A stretch of 64,000 nucleotides of DNA. Source: Isoetes taiwanensis. Its lineage: Eukaryota; Streptophyta; Lycopodiopsida; Isoetales; Isoetaceae. The position numbers were made by a program, and so were the translations under genes. Below are positions 13,197-26,277 of this stretch, one piece after another; positions within the stretch are counted from its first letter, which is position 1, and each line of letters starts with the position of its first letter. Location of the stretch: contig JAJEKV010000003.1 of assembly GCA_021234155.1 (NCBI GenBank), forward strand, positions 22,473,569 to 22,537,568, read 5' to 3'. The notes under the pieces are model-generated. The model had not been told where the DNA came from and made no database searches. It worked only from the letters and a program-made list of their open reading frames with translations.

Positions 13197-15001
13197 CATC
13201 TTGGAGCCTAGGTGGCATGTTTGAGCCACCTTGGCATGTTGGAGCTTAGGTAGCATGTTGGAGCCCGCATGGCATGTTTGAGCCACCTTGGCATTTTTTA
13301 GCCACCTTGGCATGTTGGAGCCTAGGTGGCATGTTGGAGCCATCTTGGCATGTTTGAGACACCTTGGCATGTAGGTGGCATGTTGGTGCCTAGGTGGCAT
13401 CACCTTGGCATGTTGGAGCCTAGGTGGCATGTTGGAGCCCAAATGGCATGTTTGAGCCACCTTCAAACATGCCATGTGGGCTCCAACATGCCACCTAGGC
13501 TCCAACATGGCAAGGTGTATCAAACATGCCACCTAAGCTTGCATGCCACCTTGGCTCAAACATGCCACCTACCTAGGCTCCAACATGCCAAGGTGGCTCA
13601 AACATGCCACCTAGGCTTCAACATGCCACCTTCGTTCAAACATGCCAAAGTGGTGCAAACATGCCAAGATGGCTCAAACATGCCACATGGGCTCCAACAT
13701 GCCAAGGTGGCTCACAACATGCCACCTAGGCTCCAACATGCCAAGGTGGCTCAAACATGCCACCTAGGCTCCAACAAGCCACCTTCGCTCAAACATGCCA
13801 AGATGGCTCAAACATGCCATGCGGGCTCCAACATGCCACATAGGCTCCAACATTCCAAGTTGGCTCAAACATGCCACAGGGGTTCCAACATGCCACTGAG
13901 GCTCTAACATTCCAAGGTGGCTCAAACATGACAAGGTGGCTCATACATGCCATGCGGGCTCCAACATGCCACCTAGGCTCCAACATGCCAAGGTGACTCA
14001 AACATACCACCTAGGCCGTAACATGCCAAGGTGGCTCAACATGCCATGTGGGATCCAACATGCCACCTAGGCTCCAACATGCCAAGGTGGCTCAAACATG
14101 CCACGTGGGCTCCCAACATGCCACCTAGGCTCCAACATGCCAAGGTGGCTCAAACATGCCACTTGGCTCAAACATGCCAAGGTGGCTCAAACATGCCACG
14201 CAGACTCAAACATGCCAAGGTGGCTCAAACATGCCACGTGGGCTCCAACATGCCAAGGTGGCTCAACATGCCATCTAGGCACCAACATGCCACCATGCCA
14301 CCTAGGCTCAAACATGCCACGATGGCTCAAACATGCCAGGGCTCCAACATGCCACCTAGGCTCCAACATGCCAAGGTGGCTCAAACATGCCAAGGTGGCT
14401 CAAGCATGCCAAGGTGGCTCAAGCATGCCAAGTGGCTCAAACATGCCACCCTAGCTCCAACATGCCAAGGTGGCTCAGATCTAGGTGGCATGTTTGATCC
14501 ATCTTGGCATGTTTGAGCCACCTTGGCATGTTTGAGCCTAGGTGGCATGTTTGGGCCACCTTGGCATGTTGGAGCCTAGGTGGCATGCTTGAGACACCTT
14601 GGCATGTTGGAGCCCACGTGGCATGCTTGAGCCAACTAGGTGGCATGTTGGAGCCCACGTGGCATGTTTGAGCCACCTTGGCATGTTGGAGCCTGCGTGG
14701 CATGTTGGAGCCCACATGGGATGTCTGAGCCACCTTGGCATGTTTGAGCCTAGGTAGCATGTTGAAGCCTAGGTGGCATGTTGGAGTTTGGGTGGCATGT
14801 CAGAGCCTAGGTGGCATGTCTGAGCCACCTTGACATGTTTGAGCCTAGGCGACATGTTGGAGCCTAGGCGGCATGTTGGAGTCTAAGTGGTATGTTGGAG
14901 CCTAGGTTGCATGTTTGAGCCACCTTGGCGTGTTTGAGCTTAGGTGGCGTGCTTGAGCTACCTTGGCATGTTTGAGCCTAGGTGGCATGTTGGAGTCTAG
15001 G
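13197..15001. repeat. Minisatellite of about 20-bp units with two strand switches
   Basis: Units alternate between 'catgccacctaggctccaa' and 'catgccaaggtggctcaaa' types of about 20 bp. The array runs in the G-rich orientation at 13197-13460, flips to the C-rich orientation at 13461-14478, and flips back at 14479-15001. The large inverted blocks could fold into long hairpins. Long open frames on both strands arise only because the repeat lacks stops, so none is called. Confidence 0.93.
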
Positions 15002-18000
15002 TCTAGTCAAAACTTAACCTTGCTTATTTGGCATGCCATATCACCACTTAGAGTGCCACATCATCTTTTCCATACTATTTGTTGGTGCTACAAGGGTAAC
15101 GACAGGCACTGTCAAATCCTGGCCACTTGTGGCAAGGGGAGCAGTCCATAATATGAACACTACAGTTTTTCCATTGAGATGGAGACAAACACGCCCAAGA
15201 GTTTGCATATGGTCATTATCATGTCCACATCACCCATATCTTACCACGTCATCAAAACTTTCCCACATCACCTTATGGAAAACTAAAGTTGCACATTTTT
15301 GGATTTTTTGGGCTAGTCAAAAGTTGGCCTTGCTTATTTGGCATGACATGTCAAATGGCATGCCACATCATCATGTGCATGTCAACTGTGACTTCTCAGC
15401 CTAGTCAAAATTTGATATTGCTTAGAGAGATAAGTTTGGTCAAAATTTGGTATTGCTTAGAGAGCTAAGTTTGGTAAGTGTACGCCTAACTTAGATAAGG
15501 TTAGCTCAAATTAGCAATACTACATATATAAAGTTTCAACTTTGGTTTCGTCTTAAAATGATGGTTTAAGCAAACTTTTATCAGTTTATCAACATGATGG
15601 TTTATTTAGCCTTATTTTAATGGGATGTTTTCATCTTATTTTATGGGCCATTGATGGAGAGAATATTCGCTCTCATGTGCCACATCAATGGCCTCAGTTT
15701 TTTTTCCGCATTCAACCCATGAAAGGTTCAATGGTGCAAATCAAACGAAGAAGAAGTAATAGATCCAAGCACACATTGCACTAAAAAAATAAAGCCGAAG
15801 GTTTGAAGCGTGCTATGAAGGCTTGAAGCGCTTGAGGCGACAAACAGAGGCCGATTCCTGCTGCGACCAAACGGATTCCTCTTGCGGACAAACAGAGGCC
15901 CATCCAATTCTAATGCAATGCAATTTCATGCTATGTATTGAGATGCAGATTCAGAGCCAGAAAGAGGCAGCTTGCAGAAACATAGCGGAGATATGAAAGG
16001 AATGAAAACAGAGGCATCTTCCAAAGACATATTTCATCTCTCGGGCCTTCTTATTGAATCACAAGAATGCTAAAATTTATGGTAAAAATGCTGAAACTTA
16101 ACGAGCCAGTTTACAGTCGCTATATCACACAGATCACAATATTTCCTTCCAGCCAAAGCCTGGCACACAAATGTTTCCTTCGCAACTACAAACCCTTGGC
16201 CATATTTCTGTGTGGAATGCCCGGAATTTCCAGAAGCGAATGAAAGCAAGGCGGGAGGCAGGCATAGCCATGGCCAATCCGGCAGTCAGGCCTAACCTGT
16301 TGTACGCACAGAGATTCCGGTGCCCGCCCAGACTAAAAAAACCAGGGCTCCAAATAGAAACCACCGCGAGTTCTTATCCACGCCCATGAAATTCCGCTGC
16401 TTCCTTTTTCCAACCATGCCAAGAAAAACCAGCCACAATATACAACAATAAAAATTTTACATCTGAATGACAACAAGCTGCTCAAACATGCGAAAACATA
16501 CGGTTTTGCATACAATACGTGCCAGGAATCATAGTTCCCACCATTGCGAGAATACCCTCCCCCAATACCAAACGAATCGGGCAAACTTAATTATACATAG
16601 AAATTTTCTTTTATGCTTTGTGTTCTCTTTGTGCCAGATGATCCTTGCCATGACCTTGCTATCATATGACATGCACACGACAATGCCAAACACACATAAA
16701 CACATATAGAAAATTGTGTAAGACAAAGCCAATTAAAGAAAATACCATAGAAAATTGTGAGAAAGCCAATTAAAAAAAAAAACCCAAATAGACGGCCGAG
16801 ATGTGGTCTTATTTAACGGTTTGGATTTTGATCCAGAGCCTATTATTCTATTGGTCGGCCGAATTCCCGCCTTGCCGCTTTGCATGCCATGTCTGTTTCC
16901 CCCCTTCGACTTCCTCATCCTCCGTCATTCTTCATCCTCCTCTTCGGCCTCTGCATATCCGCCCTCTGCTGTGGTTGCTGGCTGCAAAGAATTCGGATTT
17001 TGCAAAGTAATCCGGCAGGATACTTCACAGCCGTTGGTCCTCTCTTATGATTCTTGTTTTTCACGGTAAAGCCATGCTTACCAGAAGCAAGGCCATCTTC
17101 CTGCGGTTCTTTGGCTTTTGATCTGAGTAAAAGTCCTCCTATAAGGATGCATATTATCTTGAAAGTCTTATCATGCTACCACATAAGATACAAGTTCCAT
17201 CTCAGTACATAGCATATAAAAAAAATGAAGAGAATTCGGGAAGATGGGTGGCCGGCAGAGGGTTTTTGTCAGCTGGAAAACAACCAAGCTCGGTCATTGT
17301 TGTAACTTGTTTGGAGCAAATAGAACAAGATGATTCAGGAGTAATCCGGCAGGCAAAGGTTCCAGAGTAAATCCGGCAGCTGAGCAAAGGTTCCAGGGCA
17401 TAGTGTTTGCAAAAGAAAGGCAGCTCTTCCTTCCCTTTTATTTTTTGTGATTTGCCGTCCTCCATTGTTTCTGCCTATCTAATCTAGAATGTTTTTCTTT
17501 TTTTAGGTTCTGTGGTCAAGATGAACCAATTATTCTGCCTGCTCTGCCCACAAATTTATGTTCATAGTCTGAACTCATCAAGCTTCAAAGGTAAGTGATG
17601 TTCTTGGTTGCAGACCCGATTCATTTTATTGCATTTGTTTCTTTTCTTTTACTTTGTCCTCCTTGTTTTGCGCAGAAGCATGGCGAGGCCAAGGTGTCTG
17701 TGATTCCCTTGCTGGTTTATGACACTGGTAGCGTATAATGGAGGTATTTTCCCTTAATACCTGCTGCTGGCAAAGCCACAATCGATGGGGTAGAGGTTCA
17801 TTCCTACAGGTTAAATTCCTCCTGCCATTCTTGTTTGGTGTTGCTAAAAAGCTTCTGCCAGAAGTCTTTTCCTATGTTGTACCGCATATGCAGATAGATT
17901 TATATTTAGTGTTCCAAACTTTTTATTGTATGGGGAACTGATCCTCTTCTTTCTGCAGTTCTTTATCTGATGGTTACTCTACTTTTGCTGGGAACCGAGA

Positions 18001-19378
18001 TCTACAGCAACTACCCCCTCAGCCAAAGAAGAGCTTCTTGTTTGAAGCAGATGGGCTACACAAGTTGCTGTTGCAGTAGCAGCCAAGCCTGTTCACAGAT
18101 CATTGAAGAAGTAATTTACTCTTATAAAATTGTAATTCTATATTGATTTGGAGATCCCAATCTGTGGTGAATGGAAGTATAAAATATAAATCTATGTCAT
18201 ACTATAAATCTATGTCCTCTCCTGAAGCCCGGGGACATTCTACACCAAGAGGTTTGATCAAAGCCCACACTGTCAATTATGCTACGTTGTTTTTAACCAC
18301 GACCATTAATTAATTCAATTGTTTTAAACCTTAACCATTGAATGCTATAATCTGACGTTAAAATTTAGATTGCAATCCATCAGTATTGTATAAATGAGAA
18401 TGGAGATAACATGAATATATATTATGCTTTATGGACTTGTTTGGGTTCGATTCCCAAAAGGCTTTTTTTTTAACAATTAAAAAGATCCAATGCAAAATTC
18501 ATAATATATTTAGCTTTTAAATTGTGGTTTATAGTAATTTTTTTTATTTTAATGTGTGCGATGTGTCAACATTTGATTTGATAGAAGATTTTTTTTCTAC
18601 ATGTAATAATAATGCTTTTTTTATTTCAAAAGTATGCCACGTGTCCATATTTGATTAGCTAGAATAATGTTTTTTTATTTAAAAAGTATGCCACGTGTCA
18701 ATATCTCATTAGTTAAACAACCACATTAGAAACACACAATTTTTCTACATGGTATAATATTATCTTTTACATGTCCTTATTTTAGGAAAACTATAGCTAG
18801 ATTTCAATAACACATGTAGGGTTTCGTAAATTAAAAAAAGGCCATACATGATATTTTTTTAATTTTGCAAAAACAACACTTGAAACAACATGTCCATATT
18901 GTGAAATAGAACACTTGAAAACATCAATTTTCTATTTCCTACGTGTTCTTTTCTTTGTAGTGTTTTATTTCTAGTGTTGTAATTTAGTTTTTCAGGTGTA
19001 GTAAAATTAAAATCTACACGTGCTATTTTAAAGCTAAACAATGCATGGTTCCGCCAAAAAACAACAGTGAAGGAAAAAAGTACACGTTGACAAAAATTCA
19101 CAAAAACCATGTCAATTTTTTCTACGTGTGGATTTTTCTGCCAAAAGACCACAGTGGGAAATTTCTGCCAAAAAAACCACTGTCTCTTTGTGCAAATCCG
19201 GATAAACGGGCCACGTGGACTTTTGGGGCCATTTTGGTGTTGTTTTTGGCATAAAACAACACTTCCGTACAACTAAAAAACAACTGTGGACCAAAAATTG
19301 GGGTCAGTGTGATCCCCCCATGTCCTTTGCATTGCTTTCTCGTCTTCCTTACTCGATTTTAACACTACTGAAATCCTT
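15002..19378. other. No supportable gene; small repeats and isolated splice-like sites
   Basis: A block containing 'tagtcaaaa', 'ccttgcttatttggcatg' and 'gccacatcatc' occurs near 15004 and again near 15313. About 70-bp repeats with 'atgccacgtgtc' lie at 18545-18720. At 17507-17590 a stretch has a good acceptor (pyrimidine tract then TTTAG) and donor (AAAG/gtaagt), and 17676-17742 another, but the reading phases do not join. At most this is a decayed or captured gene fragment, or a non-coding transcript. Confidence 0.45.
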
Positions 19379-22300
19379 GTGCAGGTTGTGTATCTCTTCC
19401 TTAATGAATATCTAGTAGCAAAGGGAGTTGTGGGGCAGATGACACAATGCCACTTCAAGGAGATATCGAATGGAGTAGTGAGCGTAGGTATGGAGGAAGT
19501 GTTCGAAGGCCACCATACCCTTCCTTGGCCAACTCCAGATGCAAACACAATAGCAGAAGCCAGGGGGCTCATTCGTTCTCTGGAGAAGCGAAGATGTTCG
19601 TGAGTCATCTGCTAATCACGTCCCCAGCAAAAGACAGCGGACAGAGGTGGGAAAAGAGACACAACCGCTGACTAGATATACCCTTCTTGAAAAGGATTGT
19701 GAGATATGGCACTCCTGTGACTCCATTATCGCCGGAAAGGGATTCATATCTTTCACTGGCCCCGATGATGCAGTTTGTGACCAGTTTCTGGGTTTCAAGT
19801 TTGTGGGAGTATCTGTAACTGAAGGTTTCCCTCCCCTTTCTGAAGTGAACATCCGTTGCCAGGGTTGCTTGTAGCTGCCGAAACCGGGGATGCTCGTGAG
19901 ATGAAGCAATGACCTCGTCCTTGTTGATGGAGTAAAGGTCTCGGAGATATTGACCGCAGCACCGCAACAGGAAGCAGATATTGTGTCCAGCCAGGGGAGC
20001 TCAGAGCATCAGAAGCACCCAAATTATGAGAAACGACATTACACTTTTCATTCCCGACAGCCCAGGAAGGTTGTAAGGCCACCAAAGCTTGCTCGTCTCA
20101 CCACTCAGAATGCTATCCTCAGTTACAGGAGGACCTTGTGTTGCAAGAATAGGTGTTGCGTCAAGTTCTCTACGAATCAAGTTGTTAACATGCGAAAGGA
20201 ATTCCTTGCCATGACATCAAGTGATAGGGTTACTTTTGTTTATGACATGTTCGCCAACAACATGAAAGGTCGAAGAGTGGGACGACTAGTGCTGCAAGGG
20301 AATCTCGTTTGCGAAAGGGCGTGGTACCTTGGTCTCGGGATCTCAAAGTCGGCGTATCTGAAATGGAAGGCCCAATTTCTTGAGGGTGCACGCAAGGCCG
20401 AACATGGTAACTGTGGAACCTTGAAGCCTCGCTCCTCGACGTTGGCATGTGAGGCCGTGTTTTCCATGTTTGTGAGGGAGAACGGTGAATCCTTGCCCCA
20501 CCGCAGCAGGAGAAACGAGGAGGGGATAAGAGAGAATGTCGAAGTCGCCTCGCAATGTTTACGAAGTCCAAAGATTCTAGAAGAGGTTAATGCGAGGGTT
20601 GTGGCATTGACTGGCAAGAAGGTATCACCGACAGGTTTTCATAGAACGTGGAGGCGGAGCTTCCGGGACGTCAGTATCGCAAAGAAAATTGCATTCTCCA
20701 AATGCGATACATGTGAGGTGATCCGTACGAAGTTACTGAAGACCAAAGATGAAGGAGAGAGGAGGATGTTGCATGATGAAAGAAGAGCGCATAGACTGAG
20801 AGCAGGCCTCGTGGTCGCACACACCTGCGATCTTGGTCGTGGAGATTATACTCCCACGTATCCCGGCCAATATCTTTGTATTATTCACGACAAAATGGAT
20901 CAAGCGAAACAATGATTCCAAAATTGCAACAATCTGTGAAGTCTCTCGGAGACTTGACAAGCTCAAAAACGACATTGACGGTGCATTGACTCATGGTCAT
21001 GGGAATGGATCCTATGAAAACTTTGCCCCGGACTTATGGCCGATGACTCTAACTTCCATGTAGGTTCTTTGAATAGCATCTTGAAGAGATTAGAGATAGG
21101 GCACGCAGTATGCGGGAGGCCACCGTCGATTCACCTGAATCATCTGCTCCAAAATGGGTCTTCTCATTCGAGACCACGGCGGCCTTGGAGTCAAAGTTGT
21201 CACTATCCAATACCAAAGCATACTCGCTAATTTGCCACAGGCGAGGGGACCATCATTGAAGCCTCTGCCCAAGATACTTTATTTGCAAACTGGACAACGA
21301 TCCGGACGAGAACAAGAATAGGTAATGCTTCTCCTATCTTTCTTACCTAGTATATCTTGGTGTGTTTGAAGAGATTGAGCTAGGGTTCATGATGCCCTCC
21401 ACACACACGTGATGATATCGATGCCTTGTTTGGTAACTTCTCTACATCTTTAAAGAAGGCTGAGGTGCTCACAATGCCAGAACTACTGTATGAATTCCAC
21501 AAATGCAACTTGAATACACCTATGCCCTATGTTGTTGACAAAGTTCCGGATTGGAAGGGTTTTATAGAAGGCTACATACCGGATGGGGATGATAGATTGA
21601 CAGTCATACCACCCCTCTAACTTTCCAGATTCGCTATGAATGGTGATTGGCCAGTCATGTATTACAAAACTAGACCCACTTACTTGGATTGGTTGCCTGC
21701 TGGTGGAATAAAGATGTGGAAAGAAAAAGAGGACGGGAAGCCCATGATGCCAGTTGGATATCCTAAGCTGCCTCCTCCCAAGAAATCGGTGAAGGACCTT
21801 GGCCTGCTGCGAAACAGTATCCACAAGCATATATTGCATTGGGTTGCTTGTTCAACTAGTAACAAGGGTGCTCGAACCGCCAAGTACTCTCGGCGCAGTT
21901 CACGTCCACGATTGAATATTGGATGAAACTCTTGCAAGAACTTCGGGAACATCAGCAGTGATGAAGGCACTTATAATGATGACTTAAGCCACGTACTAGG
22001 CAAGCACAAGCTCCACCTCATGTAGCTGTAGTGGTGGAGCCAATTGCTACTATCACTCCTCCTTACGTCGGCCCCTGGAAGGACAAACCTGTACTGGAAT
22101 TCAACCCATACAAAGATTTGAAGAAAGGTATGTTTATTATGGCACGCCCTGATGATGTGTTGTGCCCAACTTGGGTGGGCCTAGCTACTGAGGACCCACA
22201 AATGGATGATAAGAAGGAGAACTTTGAGACTATTCTGGTGACTTGGTGGGAGCCAATCCCAGTGAGGAACCAAGTCTACCCAGCTAATTATGCCAATTGC

Positions 22301-22471
22301 TGGAAGAAGAGATGGAGGCCAACGACTGCAAGTGACCGCATAGACGTGGAGACTATCGACTATGCTTGGGAGCCATCAAACAAGAAGAAGATACCTAATA
22401 CTATTAAGATACCCGTGCATGCTGCTAAGGCATATGCAGCACTCGCAGGGGATGTCACCTAGTGTATGAAA
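19379..22471 (+). pseudogene. Decayed DUF7869-like transposon-associated gene
   Basis: Several plus-strand frames in fixed order spell one protein broken by frameshifts. About 19379-19840 gives an N-terminal region with an NLS-like PSKRQRTE. At 19950-20915 there is a cysteine cluster (CCxxxCC), then KCDTC and a region ending in HDKMDQAK. About 20910-21430 holds the pieces HGHGNGSYENFAPDLWP, LYLQ, ENKNR, LVYLGVFEEI and THTDDIDALFGNFS in shifting frames. 21426-21620 and 22031-22462 form a C-terminal region with WVG and WWEP. The DMDQ-like motif, the ENKNR block and the HTHDDID block in this order are what I know of the DUF7869 family, whose function is unknown and which is often multicopy. At least four frame breaks make it a pseudogene. 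The methyltransferase remnant follows directly. Confidence 0.65.
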
Positions 22472-22579
22472 ATGAGTCATTCATCCAAGTGTACTAAAAA
22501 ATGGTCCACAAATTCAGGTATTGTCCATAATTAATGAAATTGTGCTTCTCCTTGCAATGCTTTTCAGTTCCCAGCTGTT

Positions 22580-23106
22580 CTGCAGAAATTAAGAGACCCA
22601 CAGTGACAAGGCGCTGTGGTGTCCCATTATCAGAAGCCACAGCGGCTTATTAATAATTTGATACAGTGGTCTCGCCCTGGAGACTGGATCTTAGATGCCT
22701 TTTCTGGATCAGGCACCACAGCAGTTTGCGCCCTTAAGCAGGGGCGCAATGTCGTGTCCGTCGACATAGACCCAGATAAAGTAAGTTTCATCAGGACCAG
22801 GATAAGCTCTTGTGAATCCTTTCCTGATGAAAATGAGGAACTGGGAGCAAAGAATGGTGCCAGCGATGTTAAAGGCACTTATACAGAAATACAGCCTCCA
22901 CTTACAGGAAGAAAAGATGAGGAGGTGGAGTTTGTCGACTTGGAGCCCCGTGGTGCCTCGAGCTGCAGAAACCGCCGTGCGGCGGTATGACTTCGAATCG
23001 AAGGGAGGCGAGCGCGCTCTGGCATTGTAAGCTCGCAAGAGCCAGATCCTAAGGGGTATGAGAGTCCTGTGGACTGGGAAGAGCCACCTCCCCCACCTCT
23101 CGTATA
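22580..23106 (+). pseudogene. C-terminal half of a beta-class DNA methyltransferase
   Basis: After a plausible acceptor (about 22567, TTTTCAG) comes a KPQRLINNLI block, then WILDAFSGSGTTAV at about 22685-22730 and a following GRNVVSVDID. This is the classic layout of the C-terminal part of N4-cytosine/N6-adenine methyltransferases of the PF01555 type: the 'KP..L...LI' block, then AdoMet-binding motif I (FxGxGT), then the acidic residue of motif II. The catalytic DPPY-type motif, which precedes motif I in this class, is not visible upstream. A further frame ends at 23106 in an acidic, proline-rich tail (EEPPPPPLV). At least one frame change near 22610 and another near 23000 are needed, so it is broken. 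It is adjacent to the DUF7869-like gene in the same orientation and may be its C-terminal fusion. Confidence 0.75.
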
Positions 23107-24243
23107 AATTTATACAGACAGAGTTCTTAACTACTTCCATTGTAAACTATGTGCTAAGTATTATTATAATTTATTTTGATGAAGATTTTTAATTTGAAAG
23201 CTTTGTCTCTTCAACAATACTTAATTAAAACAACTCTTTCTTGCTCCATGATTTCACACTCTTTGTCTTTCCAATGTTTGATTTTCTTAGTACTTATATT
23301 AAGCTTGCAAAAAGACAAACTATATTTCCTTCTGTTTTTAACAATAAATACTTACTGCGTTATCAAAATTAATGTCTCTCTCCTCAAAACAAGCATTTTT
23401 TTTTTGCCTCTTTTAAAAATGTAAAGGCTTCAAAAATGTTGTTTTTTTGGAGGGATTCCGAATGTTAATTGCTCAACAATCTATTTTGCTCCCTATTTTG
23501 TGTGTTTTTTTCAAGTTTTCCATTTTTATAAAGGAATCTTTCAAACGCACTTCTTAAATAAGTGCGTTTCATTTTAAACCTTGTTCGAGCTAGACCAAGT
23601 ACAAAAGGGTCAGAAATCATTGTTCTTTAGTTGTGGTTAGACCACATCCCAGACTGGATAACGATCAGCCTCTAGCTCAGCTATATAAGCTTTGGCAAGC
23701 AAAAGTAAGTCTCATTTCTAGGCCGCACTCTGCACCTTGCTCAGAAATTAGCTATAGTGGAATGCCCGATTACTTTGACATCATAAATAAGCATTCTGCT
23801 CGATGTCTTAAACATCGTCAATGGCCTGAAACAAAAATATTCAATTCAAGATCCTAATATAAGTGCTAGTTTTTGGGTTGCTCAAAGGGAAAATCCCAGG
23901 TGAATTTGGAATATACTTTTAATATGTATGATGAATGGCATAGATTAGGATGTAGGAAGGAATAAGGAGAGAATATCCCAAGTGAAGGGCCATAGATAGT
24001 AGAAAAGAAAAAAGATATTGTATTAGCAGTTTCCACATCGGGCTCGCCCGAATATGCATGGGAAGTCTCAAATTGCATGAGCTGACGCGGTGATCGATTG
24101 GAGAGGAGGAGTTCAGGGATGAGAACTCGCGAACCTACAAACTACTGTTCTACATCAGTTTCCGACAGCCTCTGTGTCTGTAAGGGTTTAACTTCGGTTT
24201 TTAAGTCGATCTTCTTCTTGAGTCCCTTATCTACCATGCTTTT
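23107..24243. other. No gene seen
   Basis: AT-rich sequence with T-runs and only short frames lacking domains. No repeat family from elsewhere in the window was recognised here. Confidence 0.5.
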
Positions 24244-25116
24244 GGTTAATGGAGTTCGTGAAAAGTTATACTGGTGCCTCAATATCAGAGATAGACATGG
24301 TGGAACTGTTGCAAATGTAAGACCAAAGGAATCTCAAGAGGCCAAGCAGAGGTTGCTGAATGCCTTCAAGGAATGGGAACTTGCAAATCAAATAATCCAG
24401 GTCTCTTATTCCCCACTAGTTTATTTGGTTGAACCTAATGACAATCTAACTCAATTGTCTACTAGAGTACGGAACCAAAGTTGATGCTTAAAAGGAGAGT
24501 ACTTGATGTGCTCGTGCTTCCATGGTACAAAAGTTCTGTAGTGCTTTTGGGAGGTATCAAAATATATGCTGAATGTGTTCCTTTTCTTGACAAGCAAGCA
24601 ATCAATATTCTTGCGTCTTAGATGTTGTGTATGCAATATTTCCTTCCCTTGGACAAGGAGCCAATCTTGCATTTCAAGATGGAGACGAATTTGCTTTCCA
24701 ACTTCCATCTTCAACAGACCTTAGGTTAAAAAGATAAAACAGTGATTTTTCATGTTGTATGGATAACTTGATTGAGCTTTAAAGCATTTGTTTCAGGAAT
24801 GCATTACAAAAGTTCTGTAGTGCTTTTGGGAGGTATCAAAATATATGCTGAATGTGTTCCTTTTCTTGACAAGCAAGCAGTCAATATTCTTGCGTCTTAG
24901 ATGTTGTGTATGTTATATCTCCTTCCCTTGGACAAGGAGCCTATCTTGCATTTCAAGATGGAGACGAATTTGCTTTCCAACTTCCATCTTCAACAGATCT
25001 CAGGTTAAAAAGATAAAACAATGATTTTTCATGTTGTATGGATGACTTTGATTGAGCTATAAAGCATTTGTTTCAGGAACGCATTATCTAATTACCAAGA
25101 GAAACGACTTCAATAA
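24244..25116 (+). pseudogene. FAD-dependent monooxygenase gene fragment with duplicated exon block
   Basis: Exons can be chained. About 24250-24400 has a KLYWCLN segment and ends at a CAG/gt donor. An exon ending at 24553 reads PWYKSSVVLLG. After a 68-bp intron (24554-24621), the exon 24622-24724 continues D-VVYAIFPSLGQGANLAFQDG. This is the GD(x)xH...P...GQGxNxAxxDxxxLA signature of FAD-binding monooxygenases, with the usual His replaced by Tyr. An intron (24725-24796) leads to NAL. The block from about 24525 to 24804 is tandemly repeated at 24805-25076, and the second copy continues to NALSNYQEKRLQ and a stop at 25114. The N-terminal Rossmann GxGxxG exons are absent, so this is partial and probably non-functional. 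Confidence 0.75.
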
Positions 25117-26277
25117 CTGCATGCTAAGAAGATATGGCTGGAGCAGTCATACGTCAATACCTTGTCTGGGCAGGCTGTCTCTGCATTCTTACAGTATATT
25201 ATTATAGAAGATGTAAATTATGGCACAAACAAACATTGTTCCTGCCATTCAATTTGTGCTTTTGCACACTGTTACTTGTCTCTTAGAATAAACACCTACC
25301 AGAACAACTTAAGTCCCACCAAACAGCAAAAATGGTGTATTGCAAAATAGTATATTACAACAAGTTGTAGTCCTACTTAGGCATTGAGGCATTGAGTATA
25401 CTTTGTGTCACGCACATCAAAAGTCGTTACCACAAAAAGAGTACTTGTATTACAGCTCATGGAAAAGGATCTGATAAAAAAAAAATTGAGACAACAGCTT
25501 CGCCACTGATACCAGCACTTGATGCTATGCTATAAATTCCCAAACCAATGAGGCACTTGCACTCTTTGAACCTGATATACTGGGACTTCAAGCCTCAAAC
25601 TTAAGACTATTGAAAATTCTAAATTTAATTGAAACTGTGACAAACAAGTGATTTTGTCCTCTCAAAGAATTTGTGATTACAATTTTGAGGAGCCTGGTTA
25701 CTGCTATTTTCTATTTTCTCCATTTCCAAAAAACTGAACAAGCTATCAGATAAACCACATTTTCTATCATATGCAAAGATATGAATCCTGATTACTCAAG
25801 TAGTGCATATATGGTGGGGGGTTTAAAGTAGAAATTTTCATTCCACATGGTTTGATTTAAGCCACTTTATCCTCAGGAAACTGGAGGGCAACCCTCTGTG
25901 CGTAAGCACCTTGTTTATATAGGGGCCCTGACCGTATGCAAATTTTGTAAATGTTGGCGTCGACCCATTTTCAAGCTGGTCGATTGACCATATCAAATTT
26001 TAGTAAAGACATTACGGTATAATAGATCTAAAAAGTTATAGTTACACCCCCCTTGTCTGTGTACTACCTATATTTGCTGCCTTCTACAAATGAGGAACAA
26101 GAAATACCTTCATGGTTAAAGATAACACAGATAATAAGGCTATTTGTATTGAATTGAATCTGCAACATTGGGTGAAGGCGGCAGGAGTGCTTTCCAATTT
26201 AGGGGAGTTGGATGGTTTGTGCTCCCTATATACCTTGGGTAGAACAAAGATGATTCACTTGAGGGGGGTGGTATACC
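25117..26277. other. No gene seen
   Basis: AT-rich sequence containing only short frames without domains. The frame at 26112-26321 overlaps the start of the repeat described next and has no recognisable homology. Confidence 0.45.

Noticed and set aside
13326-14760. Open frames up to 193 codons on both strands with a repeated Trp/His/Met-rich motif
   Set aside because: They are read-through of a minisatellite that lacks stop codons; both strands are open equally and no start or splice context supports a gene.
13197-15001. CRISPR-like regular repeats
   Set aside because: There are no unique spacers between units, units vary in length, orientation flips, and the context is a plant nuclear genome.
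17507-18069. A spliced host gene with exons at 17507-17590, 17676-17742 and about 17960-18069
   Set aside because: Splice sites look good but the reading phases do not join and an in-frame TAG occurs; too weak to annotate as a gene.
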